64,000 bases of DNA, taken from assembly GCA_964035575.1 (NCBI GenBank), contig OZ037880.1, positions 1,178,001 to 1,242,000 on the forward strand. Reading direction: 5' to 3'. Source of the stretch: Rhynchopus sp. YZ270_cl-10 (taxonomy: Eukaryota; Euglenozoa; Diplonemea; Diplonemida; Diplonemidae). Shown in pieces: positions 11,126-20,456 of the stretch; the first letter of the stretch is position 1, and each line of letters opens with the position of its first letter. The notes under the pieces are model-generated. The model ran no database searches. It was not told the origin of the DNA and saw only the letters and a program-made list of their open reading frames with translations. The translations under genes were made by a program, and so were the position numbers.

Positions 11126-11867
11126 TTTCCTTGGCGGTACATCCTTTCCCCCACTTCCCCTTCTCCTGCCAATCGTGCGTACATTCGCTTTATTTGTTGA
11201 ACCTGTGTGTTTGAAAAAAAAATCAATTCCATGAGTTCCTCGGAACATCACCCATGACATAAGATTTTCGAAGGCTTTGCAATGCACAGTTTCCTCTCTC
11301 CCACCCCCCTCAATCCCCCCGTGTAAACAAAGTTATATAAAAAAATCATTTACGGTCTCAAAAGCACACCAGCGAAGCACTCGGATATCCACATCCTTGC
11401 AGTGGCCTTTGCCTCGTGCACCTGCAACGTCCCACCTTTTTTTGTTTTTGTGAAACAACCTCGTTTGTAACTGTGCCCTTTTAGAGCCTCTTTATCTTGC
11501 AAAAGAATGTGTATATTCGACATCTACTTTTTCACGGGTCTGGAGGGATTTTGGGCTATTTTTTTTGTGCTCATGTGGCTATGTGCCGTGAAGGCGATTG
11601 TGTGCTAATACAGAAAGTATCAAGGGTGACCTTACAGACGCATGCCAAAGCGGCCGCCATGTGGACTTTTTCTTTTTCCTTCGAAAATAAGAACCTACTC
11701 TGGGCAAACCCATGACTTCATTCCTCCCCCAACATCCCCTTCAGAACGTATTTTTTCCCCCAGCTTCCCACGATTTTTTCGGGGGTTTTTTTACTATTTA
11801 CCTCAACCTGTACACCGGTTGCGGGTGCGCGGGCTTCAGAATTGACGCAGTTGATTATTTGAAATAA

Positions 11868-11985
11868 CAACTGTCTCTGTGATGAAGAGACAGCCCATCT
11901 TCAAACCCAGCGTGTTCCGGGCGATAACTATAGTGGTAAAAAGATGCATGAGGGTACATTCATCTTACAAGCTTTCTTTGAATAT
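11868..11985 (+). repeat. Dispersed element, type B with two hairpins (second copy)
   Basis: Direct repeat of the 11003 copy: TGTCTCT/AGAGACA hairpin, CATCTTCAAACCCAGCGTGT linker, GATAACTATAGTGG, then a degenerate second hairpin and TTCATCTTACAAGC tail. Confidence 0.7.
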
Positions 11986-12056
11986 CCGATTTTTAAGGGA
12001 CACAAAGGCAAAATGAAGTCTTTATCATCATATGCCTTTGTCTGTGTCCATGTCTG

Positions 12057-12175
12057 GGGAATTAGGGTTCGATTCCGGAGAGGGAGTCTGAGAAACGGCT
12101 ACCACATCTAAGGATGGCAGCAGGCGCGCAAATTGCCCAATAGCAACACTGCTGAGGCAGCGAAGAGAAATAGTA
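12057..12175 (+). pseudogene. 18S rRNA fragment A (decayed)
   Basis: GGGAATTAGGGTTCGATTCC and GGAGAGGGAG, then AGAAACGGCTACCACATC and GGCAGCAGGCGCGCAAATT, match the highly conserved 5' third of eukaryotic nuclear small-subunit rRNA, with substitutions and a continuing weaker match (ACACTGCTGAGGCAGCGA, AAATAGTAG) to about 12175. Flanking SSU sequence is unrecognisable, so this is a fragment and not a working gene. Confidence 0.85.
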
Positions 12176-12764
12176 GTTTAACACGTTTGCACCATTTCAA
12201 CCTCTTTCACCCAACCTTCTATGCGACAAAGAGACGGGCAGATCTCAAGCAGAACGTTCAGCATTCATCTTACAATTTTTCTCTTATTTTCTTGACCAAG
12301 AGACAGCCAGGTGTTACAACGTTTGCCGTACGGAAACATGAGAGTAAAAAGGATATGTGCACAGTGAGGCACATCCATTGTAAGAGGAAAACGTACGAAC
12401 AGAATTCCCTATATGTGCATTTCAAGCGTTTCATTTTTTTCGTCAATAGCAGCGTCTTGGTTGGCCGGTATGATAGTGGTGCATAAACCCCTAATTTGCG
12501 AAGCAATAAAACGTTTGGGTGTGAGAGGAAAGCTTTTTTTTTCTTTCAAAAAATGACAACGAAAAGTGGAACCATTCCAAAAGCAACTTCAAAAAAAACA
12601 AAACAAAACCCAAAACACACCTTTCGTCGATTACTCCCCCTTTCCCTCTTCCCCTCTCCCCTCCCTCCCTCACACTACTGCAACAGACCAAAACCCCTCT
12701 TTGCTTTGGGGGGGAGTAGAACAATAGAAGTTTCAGATCTCTATTCTTGAGGGAGGTTGTTAAA

Positions 12765-13268
12765 ATGTACACATCTAAGGACCAACTGCAGCTGTTCTGT
12801 ATCTTCATGATTGCGATTGTGGGGATTGAGGCTGTGTTTTTGGCGGTGAAGCTGCGGACCGATGTGGAGGACATCGTGCAGATGGTGTTGATCTTAATTT
12901 TGTTTCTTTGTGTTTGCGTGGGGTATCAGGCGACGGAGTTTCGGTCGAGAACGCGGGCGAAGTGGTTTTTTCAGGGTATGGTGCTGATCGAGGTGTTGGA
13001 GGTGACAGAGCTTGTTGTGTCTATCATCAGACGGTGGGCGTTCACCCAGAGCAGTGTTCCCTCAAGGGTGGATCACCTTATGATCTCGGAGATCTTCAAC
13101 ATCGTGACGTCTGCAGTAGGGATCTTTCTTGGCTACCGTTTTCACAAATCGCTCCCGGCCATCAACACTGCAGGCTCGTACATATCTCCTGAAGTATTAG
13201 AGATACAAGGTGACGACGTCGATACAGGCCCACCAGACGCAAAGCAGACCCTCCTGTCGCAGTTGTAA
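12765..13268 (+). CDS. Small four-helix membrane protein, unknown function
   Basis: A 167-residue protein starting at the first ATG of the open frame (MYTSKDQ). Four hydrophobic segments are visible: about 5-30 (LFCIFMIAIVGIEAVFLAV), 37-55 (IVQMVLILILFLCVCVGY), 68-88 (FQGMVLIEVLEVTELVVSI) and 107-124 (IFNIVTSAVGIFLGYRF). A polar C-terminal tail of about 35 residues is rich in Asp, Pro and Gln and probably faces the cytoplasm. I recognise no family. A C/T-rich leader ending in CAACAG (12681-12686) lies upstream, as for other genes here. Curiously, it sits between two 18S rRNA fragments. The balanced composition and regular helix spacing make it a likely real gene. Confidence 0.65.
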   Translation: MYTSKDQLQLFCIFMIAIVGIEAVFLAVKLRTDVEDIVQMVLILILFLCVCVGYQATEFRSRTRAKWFFQGMVLIEVLEVTELVVSIIRRWAFTQSSVPSRVDHLMISEIFNIVTSAVGIFLGYRFHKSLPAINTAGSYISPEVLEIQGDDVDTGPPDAKQTLLSQL

Positions 13269-13324
13269 GATATGTCCAAAAATGGATCTGTAAATAAGGC
13301 ACGAATCCAACAGTTTCAATATAG

Positions 13325-13432
13325 TTGTGGATTCATGCTGACCTCAGTCTGGTGCCAGCACAACCCGTGGTAATTCCAGCACCAATAGCGTATAGTAATG
13401 CTGCTGCTGTTAAAAAACCTAGTAGTTGGGAT
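13325..13432 (+). pseudogene. 18S rRNA fragment B, 530-loop region (decayed)
   Basis: AGTCTGGTGCCAGCA, GTGGTAATTCCAGC, CCAATAGCGTATA and GTTAAAAA..AGTAGTTGGG match the eukaryotic 18S 530-loop region. The normally invariant GCAGCCGCGG core is changed and carries an insertion (GCACAACCCGTGG), so the copy cannot function. A possible further weak match (AACTTCTTGAGGG near 13887) is too short to call. Confidence 0.85.
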
Positions 13433-14625
13433 GCAGAGCTCAGGTTGTAAGGTGCCTCGGGTTTTCGTGATGGCGTAATGTCATAGCGTTGGCTGTGGGT
13501 CAAAACATCTTACATCAAGACCTGTGCTCTATCAACGATGGTAATGGCACCCTGTGAGTAGGTTCCTTCATTGAGTATCAAAAGGGTCATGCGTCTCCAA
13601 GGAGGAGGCGGTACATGGTGTGCCAGGATGTGTTGTGAGCGCATCTGGGTGCAGTTTGTGGAGAAGATGCCCTTAGAAGGATCCCGAGCTGAATAAAATT
13701 GGGCTGGGGAACCAAATAGGAGGTACGTATCAAGGGCGTTCGGTCAAAAAACTGTGTAGTATTCCGAAAGAGGAAAACCAGCTCGTTGTCAGAGGAGTCC
13801 GCGAACCGGATGCGTCGTTCTTTCCAGTGACTGTGTCTCGGTGTCCCGGTGAGGCGTCGTTGTTATTGCACCTTTGAATGTTCCAGAACTTCTTGAGGGT
13901 GGCAGAGAGTGTCTATTCTGGAGAGTGGAAAGACTGTCACAGTTACAGGTTTAGAATTTTGCCTAAAACAATTTTTTTTTTTGGAAACGGTGTTAAAAAA
14001 CCCCGTTCATGAAGTGGAGTGGGTGTCTGCGTCAGAGGCGTTTTTTGTTGTATTTTTATCACATTTTCTTGGGGGTCTGTCGAGTCTCTCCCCCTGAGGA
14101 AGCTCCTTGTCGGGGGTTTTGCTTTAGTAAAGCAGCCTTCTGACTGAGCAAGATCTGTGGCAAATGGTTTGTTTCTAAAAGTAAGTGTGGTCTTGCTCTT
14201 CGTGGGGGGGTGTGTGGCAAGAGATTCGTCCAGTCAGAACTCAGTAACCCATGCCTGCACTGCCTTTCTCTTCAGATGTTTCGTTCTTATTTTTCATGCC
14301 ATGTGTGCACACGTGGTACATACACCTCCCAAACTTTTTTCTGTGTTTTGCAACTCCGCAAACAAAAAATAAAGTAAATAAACCAATGTCCCCATACTTT
14401 CCTCTCAGATCTTACCTCTTTCCACAAGGCCCCGCCCTGTAAAAAAAAACACCAGGAAGGCGGGAACCGGGCTTCCTCACTGGAGCAGCTCGCAAAGGGT
14501 CGGTTTTGAAGTTCTGAAGTTCTGAGGTTGGCGAACGTTTCTCCCCTCTCCCCTCTCTACACACTACACTGCTACACTACACCGCACAGTCTAATCAAAC
14601 AAAACATACACATCAAAGCTTAATC
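13433..14625. other. Intergenic, possibly further degraded rRNA-like sequence
   Basis: 13433-13910 is less T-rich than typical gaps and contains no open gene. It could be strongly diverged rDNA following fragment B, but I cannot align it by eye. The last 100 bp are the C/T-rich leader of the Hsp70 gene, ending CCGCACAG at 14589. Confidence 0.4.
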
Positions 14626-16685
14626 ATGATGCGCAACACAGCAAAGCTCTGCTGCAGCAAGGTCAGCGGCAATGTCGTGGGTATCGATCTGGGAACGACC
14701 AACTCGTGCGTGGCTGTCATGGAGGGCACCAGCGCACGTGTGATTGAGAACAGCGAGGGTGCACGCACGACGCCGTCGTACGTTGCCTTCAAGGGCAGCG
14801 AGAAGCTGGTGGGTCTTGCCGCCAAGCGTCAGGCCGTCACCAACCCGCAGAACACCTTCTACGGAATCAAGCGTCTCATTGGTCGTAAGTTCACGGACAA
14901 GGAGACCCAGGAGGACCAGAAGCAGGTGCCCTTCAAGATCTCCCGTGCCAGCAACGGTGACGCCTGGGTGCAGGACACCGCCGGCAAGGAATACTCCCCC
15001 AGCCAGGTCGGATCCTTCGTGCTCGAGAAGATGCGTGAGACCGCTGAGGCGCATCTGGGTACCTCCGTCCCGAACGCAGTCGTGACCGTGCCCGCGTACT
15101 TCAACGACTCGCAGCGTCAGGCCACCAAGGACGCCGGAAGCATCGCCAAGCTGAACATCGTGCGTATCATCAACGAGCCCACCGCGGCCGCCCTTGCCTA
15201 CGGAATGGACAAGGACGAGGACAAGGTTGTCGCTGTGTACGACCTGGGTGGTGGCACCTTCGATGTGTCCATCCTTGAGGTCAGCGGAGGAGTCTTCGAG
15301 GTGAAGGCGACCAACGGAGACACCTTCCTGGGAGGTGAGGACTTCGACGTTGTCATCACCAAGTACCTGACTGAGAACTTCAAGAAGCAGGAGGGTGTCG
15401 ACCTGACCAAGGACAAGATGGCACTGCAGCGTGTGCGTGAGCAGGCCGAGAAGGCCAAGATGGAGCTGTCCTCCGCCATGGAGACCGAGATCAACCTGCC
15501 GTACATCTCCGCCAACGAGTCCGGACCGCTCCACATGCAGGAGAAGCTGACCCGTTCGAAGCTTGAGGGTCTTGTGGGCGACCTTGTGCAGCGCACTGTG
15601 AAGCCGTGTGAGGTGTGCCTGAAGGACAGTGGGCTGAAGACGAACGAGATTGAGGAGGTGATCCTTGTGGGAGGAATGTCGCGTATGCCCAAGGTGCAGG
15701 AGGTTGTGCAGAACATCTTCAAGCGTGAGCCCTACAAGGGTGTCAACCCCGACGAGGTTGTGGCGATGGGTGCTGCCATCCAGGGAGGAGTGCTCAAGGG
15801 AGATGTCGGTGGTCTGCTTCTGCTTGACGTGACGCCGCTGTCCCTGGGTCTTGAGACCCTTGGAGGAGTCTTCACCAGACTCATCCCCAAGAACACCACC
15901 ATCCCGACCAAGAAGAGCCAGGTATGCACTACCCTACACTACCCCCCACACCCCAACACCCCATACGATGTTCCGTACGGAGTTGCTTAAACCGATTTCA
16001 AACCCCACCCCAACAGGTGTTCTCGACAGCAGCAGACAACCAGACCCAGGTGGGCATCAAGGTGCTCCAGGGTGAGCGTGAAATGGCTGCCGACAACCAG
16101 ATGCTCGGCCAGTTCGACCTTGTCGGTGTGCCGCCCGCACCCCGTGGAGTGCCGCAGATTGAGGTGACGTTCGACATTGACGCCAACGGTATCTGCAACG
16201 TGAGCGCAAAGGACAAGGCGACCGGAAAGGAGCAGACCGTGCGCATCCAGTCGAGCGGAGGTCTGAACAAGGACGAGATTGAGCGCATGATCCGTGAGGC
16301 GGAGACCCACCAGGAGGCGGACAAGGAGCGCCGTGAGGCTGTGGAGCTGAAGAACACTGCGGACACACAGGTGATCCAGGCGGAGAAGGCGCTTGAGGAC
16401 TGGAAGCACCTCTCCGAGGAGGAGAAGCAGGCTGTGAAGGAGGCTGTGCAGGAGTGCCGTGACGCCATGGCAAACGAGTCCTCCACGAAGGACCAGCTCC
16501 AGGAGGCGACGGACAAGCTGCAGAAGGCTGTCATGGAGGCGGGCAAGAAGGACTACGAGGCGGCAGCAGCAGCTAACTCCTCTGGATCCGAGAACACCGA
16601 GGAGGTGAAGGCCGAGGAGAAGACTGAGGAGAAGACCGAGGAGGAGAAGAAGGCTGAGGACGAGAAGAAGGACAAGAAGGAATGA
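14626..16685 (+). CDS. mtHsp70: Mitochondrial-type Hsp70 chaperone, two exons (14626-15921, 16017-16685)
   Basis: A 654-residue DnaK-type chaperone. It binds and releases unfolded client segments in an ATP cycle and, in mitochondria, drives protein import and Fe-S cluster assembly. The nucleotide-binding domain starts at about residue 18 with [16 protein letters not shown] and continues with [30 protein letters not shown] and [14 protein letters not shown]. The [12 protein letters not shown] and [14 protein letters not shown] forms are those of the bacterial/mitochondrial branch. The linker [12 protein letters not shown] leads into the substrate-binding domain. Only about 17 residues ([15 protein letters not shown]) precede the ATPase, a very short possible presequence. 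The tail is unusually acidic and lysine-rich ([19 protein letters not shown]). The phase 0 intron lies exactly inside the conserved [15 protein letters not shown] join. Confidence 0.97.
15922..16016 (+). other. Intron of the Hsp70 gene (95 nt)
   Basis: GTATGC donor, C/A-rich body, CCCAACAG acceptor. Reading through meets an in-frame TAA, while splicing restores the universally conserved Hsp70 sequence, so the boundaries are secure. Confidence 0.95.
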
Positions 16686-17342
16686 GGTTAAAAGTAAAAG
16701 AATAATTGAAGAAAAAAAAGTAAAAAAAAAAAGAAGACGGGGGGTAAAAAATAATACAAGAAAAAAAGAAGAAAAAGAAAACCTCACCGAAACGTTCTCG
16801 CGAAGCGAACGCCACCTCTGGTTCTGATTTTTTTTTAGTTTTTCTTTTTGAGCTTTTGTGTGTTTTGTTTTGCATTTTAAAATTTTTATCTTTTTTTTTG
16901 TTTTCAAAAAGCGTTTATTTTATGGATTTAGGATAACATAGTTTTCTTGAGCTATTTTATCAGTTGTGTGCAAATGTGCAACTTGCATGCTGATGCATAC
17001 ATGCCGGCTTTTTGCTGATTTTTTAGTGTTTTTCCCCCCTCTGCACCCGATCTCTTTATCCTTATTTTTTTTTTTTTTTCGTTTTTTTTTGTGGGAGTCA
17101 GTGCTCTGTGCATAATGCCTGCAACGTTTTTTTTTCTCTTTTTCTGTTTTTTTTTCCATCAGTTGGCAGCCTTGCTGTTGCAATGTGCCAAATCACTTCT
17201 CTAGCTGAAGTACATAACATTCCCCCCCTCACCCACCCATTTCCCCCCCCCCCCATACTTAACAACCAACACAACCCCCTAGCTCTCTCATCTCTCTCCC
17301 CTCCACACGAACATAACAGGAACAACACAGATTTTTTGTTAA
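16686..17342. other. Intergenic between Hsp70 and the hydroxylase gene
   Basis: A- and T-homopolymer-rich 3' flank of Hsp70, then a C-rich leader with CATAACAG (ending 17319) and AACACAG (ending 17330) shortly before the next start codon. No gene seen. Confidence 0.6.
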
Positions 17343-18710
17343 ATGTCGTTTCTTAGGGGCCTGTTTGGTATTGGCCCGAAAGGACCGTTTGCGTCGCCTG
17401 CTTATGTGAATAAAGATAAAGCACCTGGACACACATCGCTTCTGGAGGCACACCACAAGAAGGGGTGGTTCCTGCGTTTCATGAACCCGCTGTCCTTCTT
17501 CTTTGGCCCCGGGTTCCTTTGGTTTGTTCTTGCAGTGATAGGCTATGTTGCAGTGCCTTATGACATGGAGGCTCAAAAAACCAAGAATTTTGAAATGCAG
17601 TATGTGTTTGAGAGGGTTATGCTGCACTGCGCCATTTACCATGTGTATACGATGTTCTGGCATTTCACGTTGTATACGTTGGGATGGGGGCAGAGGAAGT
17701 TTAACCCTGGGAATGATGGACCGACGTTGGCAAGGCTGTTTCATAATATGTGGTTTGGGACTTTGGGTGCTGTGCAGAGTGGTGCGTGGGATGCGTTGTT
17801 TGGGTTTATCTATGCGCATGGGAAGCTTTCATACGCGTCGGACGCTGACGTTGCAGCGTCGCCTTTGCTCTTGGTGGTAACGGTGTTTGGTGCGGTAGCT
17901 GCACAGTGGTGGCGTGATGTGCACTTCTATTTTGTACACAGAATGATTCACTTCCGCTTTCTCTACAAATACGTACACTCTGTGCACCACAGAAACACCG
18001 ATGTCGAGCCCTACGCTGGCCTCTCCATGCACCCAATCGAACACCTCTATTACTATTCATGTGCCCCGGTCATGATGTTCTTCGGGTTCTCCCCATTCGT
18101 AGCGTACTTCTCCCTCATCCACGCAATCATCGCCCCCGCCGCTGGACACTCAGGGTTTGAGGATAATCTCCAAAGTGATATCTTCCACTTCCTCCACCAC
18201 TGCAAGTTTGAATGCAACTATGGAACCGTTGGGATTCCGTTTGACCAATACTTCGGAACGCTCAGAGATAAGTTTGGTGACGACATCTATGCCGGTGGGG
18301 GTGACAACATGGAAGATGTTGACACAAAGAAGCCGACCCAACGTACCTACCTCTCCGGTGGGCTGTACCCGCTGCAAGGCTTCTGGCAAACAACGGACCG
18401 TGCGCTGTTCGATGCCATCACATGCATTGCGCTGCCTGGCATGCTTCTCTCCGCACTCTCTGATAGGTACACTGTGAACGCCACCCTTCCAGAAGCCACG
18501 CTCGATATGCAGGCCCATATGGTCGCCTTCATGGTCACATGGGGCCCCGTGCTTGTGTCCATCCTCTTCTGGTACTTCACCGACAACCAGTCCTGGAAGT
18601 GGCCCTTCCACAAAGACCCCCTCTTCGGGTCTCTCGGTGTCAACTTTGGTGTCGCGATTCTCATCAGCGTCATCCCTGTGTACCCTGCGGTCTACCTGGC
18701 TCTTATGTGA
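17343..18710 (+). CDS. Fatty acid hydroxylase superfamily (sterol desaturase-like) membrane enzyme
   Basis: A 455-residue integral membrane di-iron enzyme. The family hydroxylates or desaturates sterols, fatty acids or ceramides in the ER using O2 and an electron donor. The histidine boxes are present and spaced as expected: HRMIH (about 199-203), HSVHH (212-216), the middle His of GHSGFE (about 269) and HFLHHCKFECNYG (282-294). Hydrophobic segments at about 50-72, 95-112, 172-190, 238-265 and two more at the C-terminus (about 385-405 and 430-455) fit a polytopic protein. It is longer than typical sterol desaturases (about 270-300 residues), with extra N- and C-terminal membrane regions. The ATG is preceded by a CT-rich leader. 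Substrate cannot be decided from sequence. Confidence 0.88.
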   Translation: MSFLRGLFGIGPKGPFASPAYVNKDKAPGHTSLLEAHHKKGWFLRFMNPLSFFFGPGFLWFVLAVIGYVAVPYDMEAQKTKNFEMQYVFERVMLHCAIYHVYTMFWHFTLYTLGWGQRKFNPGNDGPTLARLFHNMWFGTLGAVQSGAWDALFGFIYAHGKLSYASDADVAASPLLLVVTVFGAVAAQWWRDVHFYFVHRMIHFRFLYKYVHSVHHRNTDVEPYAGLSMHPIEHLYYYSCAPVMMFFGFSPFVAYFSLIHAIIAPAAGHSGFEDNLQSDIFHFLHHCKFECNYGTVGIPFDQYFGTLRDKFGDDIYAGGGDNMEDVDTKKPTQRTYLSGGLYPLQGFWQTTDRALFDAITCIALPGMLLSALSDRYTVNATLPEATLDMQAHMVAFMVTWGPVLVSILFWYFTDNQSWKWPFHKDPLFGSLGVNFGVAILISVIPVYPAVYLALM

Positions 18711-19311
18711 TCGGTGTTGTGTGTTGTTTGGGTTTGTTTTTCCGATTATTTTTTTTGTGTATGAAAAATCTCGTTAAATTGTTGTGTCTTTTTTTCCAAA
18801 TTTCTTTCTCTTTTTTTTTGTTTCAATGTCCATGAGGTTCGTCTTAAAGACTCCTTTTTGATGGTACTCTCGACTTTATTTTTTGGTGTTTGCACTTTCG
18901 ACTTCTCTTTTTATTGCACCGCGCCTTCGTCCATTGAGAAATTGGCACTCCAAAAAAAACTTTGCTCTTTTGAAAGATGTTCTATGTGCTTTGAAAATCA
19001 AATCTGGGTAAAATTCCCATATGCTCATTGCTGCTCATTTGTTCACATTTTTCTCTCTTTCAATACAAACATATCCAATTACGTTTTCAAGTTTTCTGAG
19101 GTGACTCAGCAACTTGGGATCATCTTACAAAGCTTTTTCTTATCAGAAGATGTTCAGGGGTCACATGATGTGTCTTTTTACACAACAAAACGACCAAAGT
19201 ATCTAGTCCCTTTTTATTGTATATGGCTGTATAAAGCACATTCCGAATCTCCCCCATGTGCACCATTTTGTCCTCACTCCACCCTCCTTACACAAAAAAG
19301 AGCTCACACCT
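18711..19311. other. Intergenic
   Basis: T-rich with no gene. A type A-like hairpin repeat lies at 19099-19145 (GTGACTCAGCAACTTGGGAT, then CATCTTACAAAGCTTTTTCT). Confidence 0.55.
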
Positions 19312-19641
19312 ATGTACATACACTATCAGCACTGCGAGACAGGGGTGATCGAGACAGTGGAGCTGAATCTTGATGACACTGTAAAAGAGTTGATACAAAA
19401 AGTGTCCTTAGAGTCGGGGCTGGCTCAGGACTGCTTTAACACGAGTTTCAGGGGAGATGCAGTCGCTGGTACATTTGACATGAAGTGCCTGAGCACTGGG
19501 GATCACGTAGTGCTCAAACGTCCCAAAAAAGTCAAAATCGGGCGTTGGGAAAAAAAGTTGCGTACCGTGCGCCTGCGGCGCAAGCATGTACCCCACCAAC
19601 GTCGACCATCAACAGAATATTTTCAAAATCAGAAATCCTAG
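19312..19641 (+). CDS. Small ubiquitin-like (beta-grasp) protein
   Basis: A 109-residue protein from ATG 19312. Residues 1-73 follow the ubiquitin-fold pattern: strand MYIHYQHCETGVIETVEL, helix DTVKELIQKVSLESGL, strand NTSFRGD, then a short segment and strand GDHVVLKRP. No C-terminal Gly-Gly is present, so it is unlikely to be conjugated as it stands; such domains also serve as protein-binding modules. The last 35 residues are basic (KKVKIGRWEKKLRTVRLRRK), and their DNA contains a GTACCGTGCGCCTGCGGCGC repeat that recurs inverted at about 20916-20944, so the native C-terminus may have been replaced by repeat insertion. A hAT-type MITE begins 20 bp after the stop. No close family is recognised. 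Confidence 0.55.
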   Translation: MYIHYQHCETGVIETVELNLDDTVKELIQKVSLESGLAQDCFNTSFRGDAVAGTFDMKCLSTGDHVVLKRPKKVKIGRWEKKLRTVRLRRKHVPHQRRPSTEYFQNQKS

Positions 19642-19660
19642 CGGAGAGCCTGCTCATCTT

Positions 19661-20267
19661 CAGGGGTTAAGTTAGGGCGGGTTTCTGGGTTTTCAAAACC
19701 CGGTTTTCGGGTTTTCGGGTTTTTCAAAAAAAAAAAAAAAAAATGGAATCCGAAAAAAAAAAATCCAAATTTTTGGGTGGTGTAGGCTGGGAAGGTGGGG
19801 TAGGGGTGGGGGCGGAGCCCCCACCCCACCCTCTAAGAAAAAAAATATCCTCCCGACCCAAACAAACCCCCGGTCAGAACTGGGAATTATTCATATGAAG
19901 AGGCAACAGGGATCTCTGGCGAACTTCGGGTTCAGTACTAGTGTTGCGAGAGTGCGGGTGAAGCAGGACGTGGGAACTGAGGTCGGTGAGGGGTACACCA
20001 GTCCTGTTCTTCAAATTTATGCTCCAAAATTGTTAGGACAAATCCAAAAATCCCCAGCCCCCCATTTTTTGGTGGGATTTTTGAACTTTGCCCAAAAATC
20101 GCGGAATTTTTTTTTCGCTCGCTACGCTCGCGGAGGTGCACCTTAAAATTTTCCCGCTCGCTGCGCTCGCGGAGGGGATTGGTTATTTTTCGCAAAATCC
20201 AGAAAAATCGAAAAAAACCCAGAAAACCCGACTCAGCGAGAAAAAAAAAAAGCTAACTTAACCCCTG
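19661..20267. mobile_element. hAT-type non-autonomous element (607 bp)
   Basis: Terminal inverted repeats CAGGGGTTAAGTTAG (19661-19675) and CTAACTTAACCCCTG (20253-20267), flanked by the 8-bp duplication CTCATCTT (19653-19660 and 20268-20275). A CAGGG-type end with an 8-bp target duplication is the hAT signature. The interior has GC-rich hairpins (GGGGTGGGGGCGGAGCCCCC-like near 19805 and two CGCTCGCTRCGCTCGCGG blocks near 20116 and 20156) and no transposase. It inserted into what looks like the tail of a dispersed CATCTTAC hairpin repeat. Confidence 0.85.
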
Positions 20268-20456
20268 CTCATCTTACAAAAAAAAAAAAAAAAAAAATAC
20301 TTTATTTGTTGCTACCGTGTCTCTCCTTATTGGGGGTTTTCCATAGGGCAGGGTCACGCCCCACTCCTCCGGATCTGAACCTCTCCGTGTCGCGCACATA
20401 GCATTGGCAGATGATAGGGTGGTAGGTGCACCGAGACAAGACTCAGTAGTCCGAGA

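Larger units (their letters stand above)
10142..12056. other. Intergenic, with dispersed hairpin repeats
   Basis: No gene seen. It contains a type A hairpin (10464-10519) and two related longer type B elements (11003-11125 and 11868-11985). Confidence 0.6.

Noticed and set aside
12059-12075. GGTTCGATTCC as a tRNA T-arm
   Set aside because: The surrounding 110 bp match 18S rRNA, and no acceptor or anticodon stem can be drawn.
14620-15534. 304-codon - strand frame opposite Hsp70
   Set aside because: Well-known antisense shadow of Hsp70 coding sequence.
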